Shown here one piece after another: positions 8,677-16,593 of a stretch of 64,000 bases of DNA (its first letter is position 1; each line of letters opens with the position of its first letter). Below the pieces are notes generated by a model. That model was not told the DNA's origin. It did no database searches and was given only the letters and a program-made list of their open reading frames with translations. Source of the DNA: Lentibacter sp. (GTDB taxonomy: Bacteria > Pseudomonadota > Alphaproteobacteria > Rhodobacterales > Rhodobacteraceae); assembly GCA_016744435.1 (NCBI GenBank), contig JADGEJ010000008.1, positions 38,835 to 102,834 on the forward strand, in the 5' to 3' direction. A program made the position numbers and the translations under genes.

Positions 8677-8694
8677 TAGTTTAGCTTTAAACTA
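8677..8694. promoter_or_regulatory. perfect palindrome upstream of pdhA, putative operator
   Basis: TAGTTTA-GCTT-TAAACTA has 7-bp arms with a 4-base spacer and sits 26-43 bases before the pdhA start codon, a position expected for an operator or promoter overlap. The regulator is unknown. Confidence 0.4.
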
Positions 8695-8828
8695 TCTACT
8701 ACACCAAAGAAGCGGGTGTTGCGAGTATTTTCTGTGAACCGCAACCATAGCGGGGCCAGGGGCTGTGGCTAGGCACTGTCAGGCCAAGGGCAATTGTCGC
8801 AAAAAGTGGGGCAGGCTGGTGGAAAGGA

Positions 8829-9128
8829 CTAGCGAATGACGATCTCGTCAGCGCGCACATAGCCAAGCGCGTCGCGAGTGCGTTCGTCAAGCAAGTCGAT
8901 GTCGAGGTAGTCATCAGACAGGCGCTTGGTGAGGTTTTCCATGCGCGCTACACGGTTTTGCAGGCTCGAAAGCTCCCGCGCGAGCTTGTTTTGCTCGGCT
9001 TTGATTTCGGCGCGACGAAAGAGGCCGTAGTCGCCTTGAATGGCGGCAAAAACAAAGTAAAGCGACAGGCCAAACGCCAAAGCGAAGAAGATCAGCGGTC
9101 CAAACGCTGGTGTCTTGCGGGAGTTCAT
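8829..9128 (-). CDS. FtsB/DivIC-type septum formation initiator protein
   Basis: A 99-residue protein with one N-terminal membrane segment (PLIFFALAFGLSLYFVFAAI, residues 11-30), then a coiled coil (about 40-70) and the short conserved tail LDERTRDALGYVRADEIVI. This is the FtsB/DivIC architecture: a single-pass divisome protein that links FtsL and FtsQ at the septum. I chose the ATG at 9128 because upstream codons give no recognisable protein. It lies just upstream of pdhA, the neighbourhood seen in many Rhodobacterales. Confidence 0.85.
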   Translation of the reverse strand: MNSRKTPAFGPLIFFALAFGLSLYFVFAAIQGDYGLFRRAEIKAEQNKLARELSSLQNRVARMENLTKRLSDDYLDIDLLDERTRDALGYVRADEIVIR

Positions 9129-9335
9129 TGCTCGTCGGCCTCGTTTTACGCTTAAGCGCTTATTGGTTGTTTTTATGCGCCCTCTGGCACACCATGAGTT
9201 TTCGCATATGTCGCGGGAAACGGGAACGCTTCTTTTGTGGAAAAGCCGAAGCTGGGCTAATTTACCACAAGTGAGAGTCTTTCCTGCCACATGCCTGCCA
9301 CATGTGCAGGAGCGAGTGTGGATTGGGAGAGGCCG

Positions 9336-9785
9336 ATGACAGGCGAACAAGTGTTTGAAACACAGGGAAATTTTGCGGAGCGTGTGCGCGACAGCGTGGG
9401 CCGGCAGACCGTGCTGAGCACCATGGGGGTGCGTTTGGTGTCTGTCGCGCCGGGGCGCGTGGCGCTTGAGATGCCGTTTCACAGCGATTTTACGCAGCAA
9501 CATGGTTTTTTGCATGCGGGTATTGTGACGACTGCGCTGGACTCGGCGGCGGGCTATGCGGCCTATAGCCTGATGCCGGAAAGGGCATCGGTGCTGACCA
9601 TTGAGTTGAAGACCTCGCTGATGCGGCCTGCACGCGGCGCGCTGTTTCGCTTTGAGGGGCGGGTGCTAAAGCCTGGGCGAACCGTGATGTTCACGGAGGC
9701 GAGCGCTTATGCTGACGATGTCGAGATAGCGCATTTGACGGCGAGTATGATGGTTGTGCAGGGGCGCGAGGGCGTTGAGGGATAG
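9336..9785 (+). CDS. PaaI-type hotdog-fold thioesterase
   Basis: A 149-residue protein with the hotdog-fold helix and active-site loop (FTQQHGFLHAGIVTTALDSAAGYAA), in which HGFLHAG is the PaaI signature and the Asp in ALDSAAG the usual catalytic acid. It should hydrolyse an acyl-CoA thioester in the cytosol; the acyl group is unknown. The ATG at 9336 is preceded by GGAGAGG, which is better than the ATG 45 bases earlier. It is divergent from the FtsB-like gene. Confidence 0.88.
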   Translation: MTGEQVFETQGNFAERVRDSVGRQTVLSTMGVRLVSVAPGRVALEMPFHSDFTQQHGFLHAGIVTTALDSAAGYAAYSLMPERASVLTIELKTSLMRPARGALFRFEGRVLKPGRTVMFTEASAYADDVEIAHLTASMMVVQGREGVEG

Positions 9786-9813
9786 GTTTCGGATGCGCAG
9801 CATCCGACCGATG

Positions 9814-9862
9814 CGAGGGGCCAGCCCCTCGCGCTCCCCGGGATATTTCTAGAAAGAAAAAG
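9814..9862 (+). repeat. 3' hairpin plus purine-rich element, copy 1
   Basis: GCGAGGGG-CCA-GCCCCTCGC forms a hairpin and is followed by CCCCGGGATATTT and a run of AGAAAGAAAAAG. The same arrangement occurs at 13672, 31681 (inverted), 45037 and partly at 59998. This copy lies right after the thioesterase gene in the sense orientation; a second small hairpin (GGATGCGCAGCATCC) precedes it. Confidence 0.55.
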
Positions 9863-9874
9863 AGCAGCGGGTCG

Positions 9875-10153
9875 CTATTTGCGCCAGTAGAGTTTGGCAA
9901 TGGCAATAGCTGTGGCTGTGGCCAAGGGGCGCGGGGTGAGCCGCATGGAGACGGCGACTATTTTGTAAAGCACGCCGGGGATGTGGACGGCTTTGCCGCA
10001 CGTCATGGCGCGCCAGCCGGAGCGGGCGACACTTTCGGCGCTGTGATGTCTGCTGTCAGGATATGCACCTCAGCGCCTTTGGATTTGAGCGCGTGGCCGG
10101 CTTGTGCGGCTCCGAGTGTTGCGGTTTGTATTGCGGCTTGTATTGCGGTGAGC
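9875..10153 (-). pseudogene. remnant of a short-chain dehydrogenase/reductase gene
   Basis: Downstream of pgk on the same strand, one frame encodes HALKSKGAEVHILTADIT, like the second beta-alpha-beta unit of short-chain dehydrogenases. A different frame then encodes SAESVARSGWRAMTCGKAVH and IPGVLYKIVAVSMRLTPRP, like the C-terminal helix and tail of the DltE-type subgroup, ending at a stop at 9875. The glycine-rich nucleotide site, the catalytic Tyr and Lys and most of the middle are missing. The simplest reading is a gene with a large internal deletion and a frame change. Small tandem units (TGTATTGCGGCT) near 10117-10149 mark the broken end. Similarity is judged by eye. Confidence 0.5.
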
Positions 10154-11344
10154 CTAGCCGAGCGCGGCAACTCCGGGAAGGGCCTTGCCTTCCATCCACT
10201 CAAGGAATGCGCCACCCGCTGTTGAGATGTAGCTGAAGTCATCAGCCGCGCGGGCTTGGTTAAGGGCGGCGACAGTGTCGCCTCCGCCTGCGACTGTGAT
10301 CAGGTTTCCGGCCTTGGTTTCACAGGCAGCCGCGCGCGCCGCGGCGACTGTGGCGGTGTCAAACGGGGCGATCTCGAAGGCGCCGAGCGGGCCGTTCCAG
10401 ATCAGCGTGTTGAGCTTGGCGATCTCGTCGGTGATGATGCGGATGGCCTCTGGGCCCGCGTCAAGCACCATTTGGTCAGCCTCAAGAGCGGTGTTTTCGT
10501 TGAGTGCGACGGTTTCAAAGGCGGCACCGGCTTTGAACTCACGCGAGACCAGCCCGTCAACGGGCAGGATGATGCGGCAGCCGCGTGTCTCGGCTTTGAT
10601 CATGATTTCGCGGGCGGTTTCCAGCAAGTCAGCCTCAACAAGTGAGCCGCCGAGCTGTGCGCCTTTGGCCATCAGGAAGGTGTTTGCCATGCCGCCGCCG
10701 ATGATCAGCACGTCGAGTTTTTCAACGAGGTTTGACAGCAAGTCGAGCTTGGAGCTGACTTTTGCGCCGCCCACAACCGCGCCAACGGGGTGTTTGGGCT
10801 GTGAGAGCGCGCCTTCGAGGGCTTCCAGCTCGGCTTGCATGAGGCGGCCAGCGCAAGCGGGCAGGTGGTGCGCAACCCCTTCTGTTGAGGCGTGTGCGCG
10901 GTGGGCGACTGAGAAGGCATCGTTGCAGTAGACGTCGCCGAGGCCGGCAAGGCGTTTGGCGAACTCCGGCTCGTTGGCCTCTTCGCCGGGGTGGAAGCGG
11001 ATGTTTTCGATGAGGATAATCTCGGCGGCGCGGGCTTCTTGGGGGAGGTTTTCGGCGGCTTCGAGTGTTTCGATGAAGGCGACGGAGTGGCCCAGAGCCG
11101 CTTCGAGCGCGGGCAGCACCACACGCAGGCTCATGTCGAGCACGACGCGGCCTTTGGGGCGGCCGAAGTGCGCCAGCAGAACAGGTGTGCCGCCTTTGGC
11201 CAAGATGGCTTCGATGGTGGGGATGATACGCTGGATGCGGGTGTCGTCTGTGACCACGCCGTTCTGGACAGGCACGTTGATGTCAACGCGGGTGAGGACG
11301 CGTTTGCCTGCCAAGTCCAAATCGTCGAGTTTCATCCAAGCCAT
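10154..11344 (-). CDS. pgk: phosphoglycerate kinase
   Basis: A 396-residue protein, the normal Pgk length. It shows the substrate-binding N-terminus ([16 protein letters not shown]), the basic patch [10 protein letters not shown] and the C-terminal nucleotide domain with [11 protein letters not shown] and a near-terminal [13 protein letters not shown]. It catalyses 1,3-bisphosphoglycerate plus ADP to 3-phosphoglycerate plus ATP. The start at 11344 ([13 protein letters not shown]) has GAGGAGATGTAGC in front; a longer frame upstream has no support. It is divergent from the cyclophilin genes. Confidence 0.97.
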   Translation of the reverse strand: MAWMKLDDLDLAGKRVLTRVDINVPVQNGVVTDDTRIQRIIPTIEAILAKGGTPVLLAHFGRPKGRVVLDMSLRVVLPALEAALGHSVAFIETLEAAENLPQEARAAEIILIENIRFHPGEEANEPEFAKRLAGLGDVYCNDAFSVAHRAHASTEGVAHHLPACAGRLMQAELEALEGALSQPKHPVGAVVGGAKVSSKLDLLSNLVEKLDVLIIGGGMANTFLMAKGAQLGGSLVEADLLETAREIMIKAETRGCRIILPVDGLVSREFKAGAAFETVALNENTALEADQMVLDAGPEAIRIITDEIAKLNTLIWNGPLGAFEIAPFDTATVAAARAAACETKAGNLITVAGGGDTVAALNQARAADDFSYISTAGGAFLEWMEGKALPGVAALG

Positions 11345-11478
11345 GCTACATCTCCTCACAAATATGGGCATGTCTTCGCGTGATATGGCCCAATCGTCAA
11401 GCGCAGAACAGGGCTGGGCTTGTTCCTCGCGGCAATGCGTCTTAGGTATCTGCCAAATCAAACTGACAGGAGCGCCCG

Positions 11479-11985
11479 ATGGCCGACTATAAAGACCCCG
11501 AAAACACGATCTTGATGGAACTCACAGGCGGCACCGTCGTGATCGAGCTGCTGCCTGACGTAGCACCTGCGCATTGTGAGCGCATGAAAGAGCTGGCGCG
11601 CGCTGGCAAGTATGACAACGTCGCGTTTCACCGCGTGATCGACGGCTTCATGGCCCAAACTGGCGACGTTGAGCACGCCAACATGGAAGTTGACTACAAC
11701 CCGGGCCGCGCAGGCACCGGCGGCTCTGACATGCCTGACTTGCCAGCCGAGTTTGGCCGCATTCCGCACGCACGTGGCAGCCTTGGCGCGGCGCGTTCGG
11801 CCAACCCGAACAGCGCCAACAGCCAGTTTTTCATCAACTTCAAAGACAACGACTTCCTGAACGGTCAGTACACTGTGTATGGCCAAGTTGCCTCCGGCAT
11901 GGAGCACGTTGACGCGATCGCCAAGGGCGAGCCACCGGTGAACCCTGACCGGATGATCAGCGTAAAAGTGGCTGCTGATGTATAA
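11479..11985 (+). CDS. ppiB: peptidyl-prolyl cis-trans isomerase, cytosolic cyclophilin
   Basis: A 168-residue protein with the cyclophilin core: [15 protein letters not shown] (catalytic Arg in FHRV), [29 protein letters not shown] and a C-terminal strand. No signal peptide, so cytosolic. It ends eight bases inside the next gene, a second cyclophilin with a signal peptide, and the two share long identical stretches. They probably arose by tandem duplication and serve the cytosol and periplasm separately. ATG at 11479 preceded by AGGAGCGCCCG. Confidence 0.95.
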   Translation: MADYKDPENTILMELTGGTVVIELLPDVAPAHCERMKELARAGKYDNVAFHRVIDGFMAQTGDVEHANMEVDYNPGRAGTGGSDMPDLPAEFGRIPHARGSLGAARSANPNSANSQFFINFKDNDFLNGQYTVYGQVASGMEHVDAIAKGEPPVNPDRMISVKVAADV

Positions 11986-12526
11986 GCTCGCGCTTGCATT
12001 TTCTCTGATGGCCAGCTCAGCTTTGGCGAGCGGTCTTGAGATCGTGGTTGAGGGCGAGGCCAATGGCACAATCGTTATTGATCTGCTCGAAGATGTAGCC
12101 CCGAAGCATGTTGAACAGATCACCGCTCTGGCGCGTGAAGGCCAGTATGACGGCGTCGCGTTTCACCGTGTGATCGAAGGCTTCATGGCCCAAACCGGCG
12201 ATGTTGTGAACGGCAAGCTTGAGAGCGGCAACATGGCGATGGCCGGCACCGGCGGCTCTGACCGTCCTGATCTTGTGGCCGAGTTTTCGGATGTACCGTT
12301 TGAACGCGGCATCGTGGGCATGGCGCGCAGCCAAAGCCCGAACTCGGCCAACAGCCAGTTCTTCATCATGTTCAAGGAAGGCGCTTTCTTGAATGGCCAG
12401 TACACTGTTGTGGGCCGTGTGACAGAAGGGCTTGATGTGCTCGATGCTATCAAACTTGGCAAAGGCCACAACGGCGCTGTTGTGGGCAAGCCTGACCAGA
12501 TGAAGACGGTTACTGTCACCGACTGA
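11978..12526 (+). CDS. peptidyl-prolyl cis-trans isomerase, exported cyclophilin
   Basis: A 182-residue protein with an N-terminal signal peptide ([18 protein letters not shown], cleavage near residue 18) and then a full cyclophilin domain: [36 protein letters not shown]. Expected to be periplasmic, helping fold exported proteins. The start overlaps the end of ppiB by eight bases, so translation is probably coupled. The end of the gene is caught in a 14-base tandem repeat that repeats the stop codon. Confidence 0.93.
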   Translation: MYKLALAFSLMASSALASGLEIVVEGEANGTIVIDLLEDVAPKHVEQITALAREGQYDGVAFHRVIEGFMAQTGDVVNGKLESGNMAMAGTGGSDRPDLVAEFSDVPFERGIVGMARSQSPNSANSQFFIMFKEGAFLNGQYTVVGRVTEGLDVLDAIKLGKGHNGAVVGKPDQMKTVTVTD

Positions 12527-12555
12527 TTGTCACCGACTGATTGTCACTGACTGAT
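12514..12555. repeat. three tandem 14-base units over a stop codon
   Basis: TGTCACCGACTGAT occurs at 12514-12527 and 12528-12541, and as TGTCACTGACTGAT at 12542-12555. The first unit contains the last codons and TGA of the exported cyclophilin, so the stop region is triplicated. A GGGCGGCT/AGCCGCCC hairpin (12568-12590) without a T run follows and may end the transcript. Confidence 0.85.
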
Positions 12556-12622
12556 CAACTTTGCGTGGGGCGGCTATCAATCAGCCGCCCTATCGCGCAG
12601 TCTTCGCAGGAGGGAGACTGCT

Positions 12623-13612
12623 ATGCGAACACTTGTTTCTTTTTGTCTTATGATGCTGCTTGCGAGCAGTGTGGTGGCCGACCCGAGCTTTTGGAAGCAC
12701 GTTTGGCCCAAGACTGATTTTACCAATACTTCTGTCAGCAACTGGCGTGAGATACTGTCTGGCGGACCGGGGAAAGACGGCATCCCGGCCTTGTCTGATC
12801 CGCAGTTTGTTGCGGTGTCCGGCGAAACGCGGATCGGCAACCAAGAAGCGGTGATCGTGCTGGAAATGGAGGGGGAGAGGGCGCGGGCCTATCCGATCAG
12901 ATACCTCACTTGGCATGAGATCGTGAACGACACTGTTGGTGGCGTGCCTGTCGCGGTAACGTTCTGCCCGCTGTGCAATTCGGCGATCACGTTTGACAGG
13001 AGAGTAGGCGGGCGGGTGAAGGGCAGGGTGCTGGAGTTTGGCGTCTCGGGCATGCTGCGCAACTCTGACATGGTGATGTATGACCGCCAGACCGAGAGCT
13101 GGTGGCAGCAAGCCATCGGGCAGGGCATTGTTGGCGAGATGAACGGCGTTGAGCTTGTGACGCTGCCAAGCTGGATGGAAAGCTGGGAGAGTTTTCGCGC
13201 GCGCCACCCCGAGGGGCTGGTGATGGCGCAACCGGTGGCGCAACGGGCTTATGGGCAGAACCCCTATGTAGGGTATGACAGTTCGGCGCGGCCTTTCTTG
13301 TATAGCGGTGAGATGCCGCCACATGGCATTGACCCGTTGCAACGGGTTGTGCGCGTGGGCGAGCGGGCTTGGCCGCTGACGCGGCTGGCTGAGGCGGGCG
13401 AGATCCGCGAGGCAGGCATTGTGCTGAGCTGGAAGGCTGGGCAGGCGTCAGCTTTGGACAGCTCTTCGGTGGCGGAGGGGCGTGACGTGGGCAACGTGAG
13501 GGTGCGCGCCAGTTCAGCTGGCGGGGCGGGCAAGAATTTGGCGCATGACGTTATGTTCGCCTTCGCGTTTCACGCGTTTTGGCCAAAGGGAAAGTGGATG
13601 CTGGGAGAGTGA
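12623..13612 (+). CDS. DUF3179-domain protein with signal peptide
   Basis: A 329-residue protein opening with a signal peptide (TLVSFCLMMLLASSVVADP). The DUF3179 core covers most of the rest: AYPIRYLTWHEIVNDTVGG, VTFCPLCNSAITFDR (the paired CPLC cysteines), then VSGMLRNSDMVMYDRQTESWWQQ. The family is widespread in bacteria, without an established activity; the CPLC pair is its best-conserved feature. The ATG at 12623 is preceded by AGGAGGGAGACTGCT. Likely periplasmic. Single gene. Confidence 0.85.
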   Translation: MRTLVSFCLMMLLASSVVADPSFWKHVWPKTDFTNTSVSNWREILSGGPGKDGIPALSDPQFVAVSGETRIGNQEAVIVLEMEGERARAYPIRYLTWHEIVNDTVGGVPVAVTFCPLCNSAITFDRRVGGRVKGRVLEFGVSGMLRNSDMVMYDRQTESWWQQAIGQGIVGEMNGVELVTLPSWMESWESFRARHPEGLVMAQPVAQRAYGQNPYVGYDSSARPFLYSGEMPPHGIDPLQRVVRVGERAWPLTRLAEAGEIREAGIVLSWKAGQASALDSSSVAEGRDVGNVRVRASSAGGAGKNLAHDVMFAFAFHAFWPKGKWMLGE

Positions 13613-13671
13613 GGGCGAGGCATTTGCCGCTGCCCTTCGTGTTCTTCTTTGGCGCATGGTGAAAGTTGAGG

Positions 13672-13718
13672 GTGGGGGCTAGCCCCCACACCCCCAGAGT
13701 ATTTTGACAAAGGAAAAG
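13672..13718 (+). repeat. 3' hairpin plus purine-rich element, copy 2
   Basis: TGGGGGCT-AGCCCCCA is a self-pairing hairpin, followed by CCCCCAGAGTATTTT and ACAAAGGAAAAG. Sense orientation, about 60 bases after the DUF3179 gene. Confidence 0.55.
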
Positions 13719-13799
13719 CCATTTGAGAGCGGTTAGGTTGGTAAGCGAGTTTTAGAGTGCGTGCGCGAGGGCTGTCGAGGTGTGGCGTGGCAACAAGGC

Positions 13800-14315
13800 T
13801 TAGTCGTTGCTTTTGCGGAGCAACCTCCAAATAACGAAAACAGGCAGCAATGCCCCGAACGCCATGAAGCCAAGCCCTGAGTTTTTCTCGCCGAAATTGC
13901 TGATCATCCAATCCTGAAACATATCAGGGTCAAGCTTGCGAAATGTCGTGCCTTCGCTTTCGATGGGGGTGCCGATGTACATCGCGTATCCTAGGGTCAG
14001 GACCCATTAATCCTGCATCTCTGGCGTCAAATCCGCGAAATATCAGGGGGTTGGTGCGCGCCGGGCATAGTGGTTCTATTCCCAAGCGCGACATGCCGCT
14101 GAGATGATGCGGATTTGGCGTCCTTCGGATTTGACAGATATTCCGCCTGCCGTCTTTCCAATGCCTTGAAATAGAACCACTATTCCTTCAGCACTGGGCA
14201 TAGTCAGGCAAAATATCTGTCAAACCAGAGGTGCAGGATTAATGGGTCCTGACCCTAGGTAAAACAGGACACCGCCTAAGAAGATAGAACTTCCGAACCG
14301 AATGAATGAGCGCAT
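13800..14315 (-). pseudogene. small membrane protein gene split by a MITE-like insertion
   Basis: The minus-strand ATG at 14315 (AGGAAAC upstream) opens MRSFIRFGSSIFLGGVLFY and reaches the insertion boundary at 14258. The frame resumes at 13994 with GYAMYIGTPIESEG and runs to a stop at 13800. Removing the 260-base element (13995-14254) together with one copy of the flanking CTAG restores a continuous 83-codon frame through Y-L-G-Y-A. The restored protein aligns along its whole length with the intact 82-residue paralog directly upstream (LGYAMYIGTPI against LGYAIFTGNPI; then W-x-I-x-x-F-G-E and a C-terminal membrane segment). It had two predicted membrane segments and an unknown role. The downstream part keeps an ATG at 13982, but a product from it would lack the first segment. 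Confidence 0.85.
13995..14254. mobile_element. MITE-like element with 30-bp terminal inverted repeats and CTAG duplication
   Basis: The ends 13995-14024 and 14225-14254 are inverted copies of each other at 29 of 30 positions, beginning GGTCAGGACCCATTAATCC. CTAG flanks both sides (13991-13994 and 14255-14258), a 4-base target duplication. Inside, a second perfect inverted pair ATAGTGGTTCTATT (14067-14080) and AATAGAACCACTAT (14170-14183) gives a nested hairpin. There is no reading frame of transposase size, so it must be moved in trans. A YTAR target is known for IS5- and IS701-type transposases, which are candidates, but the partner is not in this window. Confidence 0.88.
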
Positions 14316-14340
14316 TGCCAAGTTTCCTTATTTTCGGCGT

Positions 14341-14589
14341 TTAGCCTTTGTTGCGGTGCCCTTGCACGACCAAATAGGTTGCCAGCACGGCACCTGAGCA
14401 GATGAGGCCGAGGCCTGTTCCGAATTCGCCGAACTTCTCGATCAGCCAAGTCTGAACCGCATTGGGATCAACTCCGCCGTAAGTTATGTTTTGGTCTGGG
14501 ATTGGGTTGCCAGTAAAAATCGCATAGCCGAGGCCAACAAATGCGCCGCCAATTAAAATAGCTCCGAAATAGCTCCAGAATAACTTCAT
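14341..14589 (-). CDS. small two-segment membrane protein, intact paralog
   Basis: An 82-residue protein with membrane segments at about residues 6-24 and 60-75 and a loop containing GGVDPNAVQTWLIEKFGEFG. It is the intact tandem paralog of the gene split by the MITE at 13995. I do not recognise the family. The ATG at 14589 is chosen because the homology to the paralog begins there; a longer frame upstream (to 14661) adds a basic stretch with no counterpart. No neighbour hints at function. Confidence 0.6.
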   Translation of the reverse strand: MKLFWSYFGAILIGGAFVGLGYAIFTGNPIPDQNITYGGVDPNAVQTWLIEKFGEFGTGLGLICSGAVLATYLVVQGHRNKG

Positions 14590-14793
14590 ACGAAATAGCC
14601 TCACAGTTAAAAGTCGTACTCGTTTAAGCGGCTCTTGAGGGCCTAAGGCAGAACTTACCACGTGGTTGTGGTTCGTTCGTCGTGCAAGGCTGCATGTCTA
14701 TTTGTCTGACTTGAGATAGGCAATAGATCTCATGGTTTCTTGGCCGCCCTCTTTAGGAGGCCAGCCCGAGGGTGGTCAGAAACAACTACAGGG

Positions 14794-14829
14794 CCCTGAA
14801 ACGTGGGAGAGGGCTCCCATGTTTCAGGG
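14794..14829 (-). terminator. long hairpin downstream of the MttB-family gene
   Basis: CCCTGAAACGTGGGAG (14794-14809) pairs with CTCCCATGTTTCAGGG (14814-14829) at 15 of 16 positions around a 4-base loop, 12 bases after the stop of the minus-strand gene. There is a T run only on the plus-strand side, so termination on the minus strand is uncertain; it may be a 3'-end stabiliser. Confidence 0.45.
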
Positions 14830-14840
14830 TTTTGACAAGC

Positions 14841-16379
14841 CTAAGTTGGCAAGTGGATGTTGAAGCGCTCGCGGAGTGCCTGATCAAGTTCAGCGGCGAA
14901 GCGGGAGGTGGCGCGCTCAGAAAGGATTGCCTCTTTGAGGGCGGTGGCGTTTGCGATCAGGTCTGGCTTGTCTTTCTCGGCCCATTCCTTTGGGGAGGTT
15001 CTGTCGCCCAAAGTTGGATAGACGTGGTCGGTTTGCATCCGCGCCAGCGTCGCGTCTGTTCCGAGGTAGTGGCCCGGGCCGCCGAGGCAGACTTCGCGCA
15101 TTTGGTCGAGCGCCAGTGTTTCGTCGTCAACTTCGATGCCGCGCACGCAGCGCAGGGCTTGGCCGATGATGTCGTCGCCCAAGATAAGGCTCTCGTGGCA
15201 GAAGCCCAACAGAGACGCGTGCATGCCCGCAGCTTCATAGACCATGTTGAGGCCCGAGAGCCCCGCCATGACGCTGGAGCACATCTGCTCCCATCCGGCC
15301 TGCATGTCGGGCAGTTTGCTGTCAGACGCGCCCGCAGCCGCACCGCCGCAGACGCCGTAGAAGGCGTGCATTTGCGCGCAACCCGCCGTGAGCAGGGCTT
15401 GCTCGCCAGAACCAACTGCCATAGCGCCTGTGCGCAGGTCTAGCCCGAAGGGCCATGTGCCGAAGACAGCAGGGTGGCCGGGAGCAAGCGCGTTGACGTA
15501 GACGATGCCCGCGAGGCACTCGGCGCAGGCTTGCACGATGGCCCCTGCGACTGTCGAGGGGGCCGTTGCGCCTGCCATGCCTGCCGAGAGCAGAAGCACA
15601 GGCATCCCGCCGCGAATGCAGGCTTCCATGACTTCGCAGGCTTCGGTCGCGAGCTTCATTGGCGGCACAACAAAGCAGTTGGAGTTGCTCATAAAGGGCC
15701 GCGCGCGCCATGCGTCTTCGCCCCCCGCTATCATGTGCAGCATTTCCAAGGCTGGCGCGACAAAGTCGGGCTCGGTGAAGGACATGCCGATATGCTTCGT
15801 CGTCGCCGAGGTGCAGGCATAGACCGAGTTATAATCCATCTCGCAGTTATCAATGATATCGCGGCAAACCATAGGCCGCTGCACGAAGTGTATGTTGTTA
15901 AGGCGGTGGGCGATGCGTGTGGCGTCGTGCAAGTCTTGCAGGGTGCTTTCGCGGTAGTTTCTGCCGTCGGGTTCAACAAGGTGGACAGCCGCGCCGGCTG
16001 TGCCGTAGTGGACGCGCTGGCCCGACAGGTCGAGGTCGTGCTCTGGCACGCGGCCATGTAGCGTAACTGCCTTGCAGGCCTTGGCCAACATGTCTTCCAC
16101 CAAGGCACGGGGGAAGCGGATGCGGCCATCGTCGCCCAAGATAGCGCCTGCCTCAGTGAGCAGCTTGATGCCGCTGGGCGGCGCGTCGGCGAGGCCGATT
16201 GTTTCAAGTGCTTCCAAAGCGGCGTTGTGGATTTTGAGCACGTCAGCGTCAGAGAGCGGCTTATATTGGCCACCCGAAAGGCCCGCGCGGATCGGGCGGG
16301 TTGCGGCTGAAAGCGGGGCGGCGCGTGAGGCGCGGCGCGCGGCGCGGCCACCGGAGCGCTTGGGGGGTTGATCGTTCAT
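14841..16379 (-). CDS. MttB-family (trimethylamine methyltransferase superfamily) protein, no pyrrolysine
   Basis: A 512-residue protein belonging by eye to the MttB superfamily: DVLKIHNAALEALETIG near the N-terminus, HYGTAGAAVHLVEPDGRNYR, FVQRPMVCRDI and a TIM-barrel body with VCGGAAAGASDSKLPDMQAG. The frame is uninterrupted and has no in-frame amber codon, so it is of the non-pyrrolysine type. That type includes the glycine betaine methyltransferase MtgB and many uncharacterised alphaproteobacterial proteins that demethylate quaternary amines onto a corrinoid protein. No corrinoid protein or reactivase gene is adjacent. The ATG at 16379 (MNDQPPKRSGGRAA) gives a basic N-terminal extension; the ribosome site (AGAAAGAA) is weak. 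Substrate unknown. Confidence 0.85.
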   Translation of the reverse strand: MNDQPPKRSGGRAARRASRAAPLSAATRPIRAGLSGGQYKPLSDADVLKIHNAALEALETIGLADAPPSGIKLLTEAGAILGDDGRIRFPRALVEDMLAKACKAVTLHGRVPEHDLDLSGQRVHYGTAGAAVHLVEPDGRNYRESTLQDLHDATRIAHRLNNIHFVQRPMVCRDIIDNCEMDYNSVYACTSATTKHIGMSFTEPDFVAPALEMLHMIAGGEDAWRARPFMSNSNCFVVPPMKLATEACEVMEACIRGGMPVLLLSAGMAGATAPSTVAGAIVQACAECLAGIVYVNALAPGHPAVFGTWPFGLDLRTGAMAVGSGEQALLTAGCAQMHAFYGVCGGAAAGASDSKLPDMQAGWEQMCSSVMAGLSGLNMVYEAAGMHASLLGFCHESLILGDDIIGQALRCVRGIEVDDETLALDQMREVCLGGPGHYLGTDATLARMQTDHVYPTLGDRTSPKEWAEKDKPDLIANATALKEAILSERATSRFAAELDQALRERFNIHLPT

Positions 16380-16593
16380 TGCGTTCTTTCTGATAAGGGC
16401 GTTTGAGGGCGAATGACCCTCAGGGGCGTCCCCGCGCCGCGCGGCCACGCTCGGCACCAATAGTGACGATGACCAGAAAGATTTTACAGCGATGCGCTTG
16501 CATGGGCGTGCCTTTACCAGATGCTTAACCTGATTAAGGCGCGGCTTTTGAAGGCCTTCTGGCCTGACTGCGACATTCTGTCGTTTTTGGGCG

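Noticed and set aside
10275..11492. Plus-strand open frames opposite pgk
   Set aside because: Shadows of the well-conserved pgk frame with no ribosome site or recognisable domain.
14772..15443. Plus-strand frame opposite the MttB-family gene
   Set aside because: Antisense shadow; the minus strand shows a full MttB-type protein.
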